This document shows positions 12,230 to 12,868 of a DNA stretch of 12,868 bases, one piece after another; the stretch's first letter is position 1, and every line of letters begins with the position of its first letter. Both the position numbers and the translations under genes were made by a program. The notes beneath the pieces were generated by a model. The model did no database searches. It was not told where the DNA came from and worked only from the letters and a program-made list of their open reading frames with translations. The DNA comes from Acidobacteriota bacterium (GTDB lineage Bacteria; Acidobacteriota; Terriglobia; Acidoferrales; UBA7541): assembly GCA_019239815.1 (NCBI GenBank), contig JAFAZL010000074.1:1-12868 (forward strand), in the 5' to 3' direction.

Positions 12230-12670
12230 TTGGCTAAATACGTGATTACCAGCAAGCGTGGTGCGCCGCCGCAGGGCGCTTATTCGCAGGGATGGCGCGC
12301 GGGGGATTTCGTTTTCGTGACCGGGACCGGGCCGGTCGATCCGGCAACGAACAAGATGTGGGGCGAAACGATCGAGGAACAGACCGAGCTGACGATTCGA
12401 AATATGGAGTCGATTCTTCAGGCCGACGGCGCTTCGCTGGCGGATGTGGTGAAGGTGACCGCGCATCTCAGCGATATTTCGCTTTTTTCGCGGTACAACA
12501 CGACGTATGCGAGCATTTTTCAGAAGCCGTTTCCGGTGAGGACGACGGTTGAGAGCGGGTTCGCGGATGCGAAGATGCTGATTGAGTTGGATTGCATCGC
12601 TTATGCACCGAAGACAGCGAAGAAAACGGCCGCGAAGAAATCACCCACCAAGAAAACGAAGAAGCGCTAG
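12230..12670 (+). CDS. RidA-family enamine/imine deaminase with lysine-rich tail
   Basis: 146 residues. Residues 2-127 are a RidA/YjgF domain, a cytosolic trimeric fold that hydrolyses reactive 2-aminoacrylate-type intermediates from PLP enzymes. Seen: GAPPQGAYSQG near the start, DFVFVTGTGPVDPAT, the helix TIRNMESILQADGAS, VVKVTAHLSDI, and FPVRTTVES with Arg104 matching E. coli RidA Arg105. LIELD has Glu119 matching Glu120, so the archetypal active site is kept. Residues 128-146 are an added basic tail with nine Lys and one Arg in 19 residues. TTG at 12230 is chosen because it gives the normal start AKYVIT and has AGGTGA 5 nt before it; the in-frame GTG at 12221 lies inside that site. A DSD1-like PLP enzyme lies tail to tail with it. 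Confidence 0.92.
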   Translation: MAKYVITSKRGAPPQGAYSQGWRAGDFVFVTGTGPVDPATNKMWGETIEEQTELTIRNMESILQADGASLADVVKVTAHLSDISLFSRYNTTYASIFQKPFPVRTTVESGFADAKMLIELDCIAYAPKTAKKTAAKKSPTKKTKKR

Positions 12671-12684
12671 TTTCGCTTGAACGT

Positions 12685-12868
12685 CTAGCTCGCCGCAGTG
12701 TGACTCAGTTCGCGATCTTCTCCGCGCAACACGACCGGAGTTTCGCGGCCGCGCGCCGTCACGCGCTCGACCGATTGGATCGCGCCATCACGAACAATCA
12801 AGGCATGGTCGAACAGGTTGACCGTCGGGCAAATGTGTCGGGGCAGGAGATAGAGAACCTCGCCGACC
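12685..12868 (-). CDS. DSD1/D-threonine-aldolase-like PLP enzyme, C-terminal part
   Basis: Only the last 60 residues are in the window; the gene continues past the right edge. The fragment reads VGEVLYLLPRHICPTVNLFD followed by HALIVRDGAIQSVERV, ending in a short polar tail. The HxCPTVNL motif holds the His and Cys zinc ligands of the fold-type III PLP family containing eukaryotic-type D-serine dehydratase and D-threonine aldolase. In those enzymes zinc assists loss of water or aldol cleavage. Which substrate this member uses cannot be told from the tail. The stop is only 14 nt from the convergent RidA stop. Confidence 0.8.
   Translation of the reverse strand, partial: VGEVLYLLPRHICPTVNLFDHALIVRDGAIQSVERVTARGRETPVVLRGEDRELSHTAAS

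Overview
The window (about 60% GC, gene-dense, no RNA genes, no insertion sequences, no CRISPR) looks like a chromosomal segment of an acidobacterium, probably class Terriglobia. The main reasons are an 857-residue MacB/FtsX-type permease of the ADOP kind (acidobacterial duplicated orphan permease) with no ATPase gene beside it, a membrane-anchored winged-helix/TolB-like regulator, and the general gene style. This placement rests on family knowledge, not on a marker gene.

Layout. 1-64: possible tail of an unidentified + strand gene. 65-322: spacer with a CGCNGAG repeat cluster and a promoter abutting the aroA start. 323-1633: aroA (EPSP synthase, class II type). 1705-2619 (-): CadC/ToxR-like transmembrane regulator, divergent from a small four-helix membrane protein (2891-3382, +). 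The 271-bp divergent spacer carries a TATAAT box, a dyad and three TTCAG repeats at an exact 10-bp pitch. 3510-7415 (-): a five-gene cluster made of an ECF sigma factor, a zinc-finger (ZAS) anti-sigma factor, a B-box/TM2-like membrane protein, a small LiaF-like membrane protein, and a LiaF-like/DUF4097 protein. 7640-8208 (+): orphan MazE-like antitoxin and a small membrane-anchored protein of unknown function. 8329-8718 (+): VOC-fold protein. 8736-9287 (-): DUF1697. 9329-11902 (-): ADOP permease. 12230-12670 (+): RidA-like deaminase with a lysine-rich tail. 12685-12868 (-): C-terminus of a DSD1/D-threonine-aldolase-like PLP enzyme, cut by the window edge.

How genes work together. The 3510-7415 cluster reads as one cell-envelope stress circuit. 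The sigma factor probably drives its own promoter (GGAACTT-N15-CGTT at 7488-7463) and is held at the membrane by the anti-sigma factor. Three downstream products share the same two-helix LiaI/LiaF-like hairpin, one with a cytosolic zinc finger and one with a large beta-rich domain. RidA (removal of reactive enamines/imines) and the DSD1-like PLP enzyme sit tail to tail and could be related through amino-acid chemistry, but they are convergent and so not an operon.

Transcription signals. aroA, the VOC gene and the DUF1697 gene each have a -10-like hexamer ending exactly 7 nt before the start codon and no Shine-Dalgarno sequence, which suggests leaderless mRNAs. Other genes (2891, 5161, 6057, 7640, 12230) have clear Shine-Dalgarno sequences. 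Several intergenic regions hold short hairpins, two of which share a CCTTCG...GCTCAGG core and lie between convergent genes.
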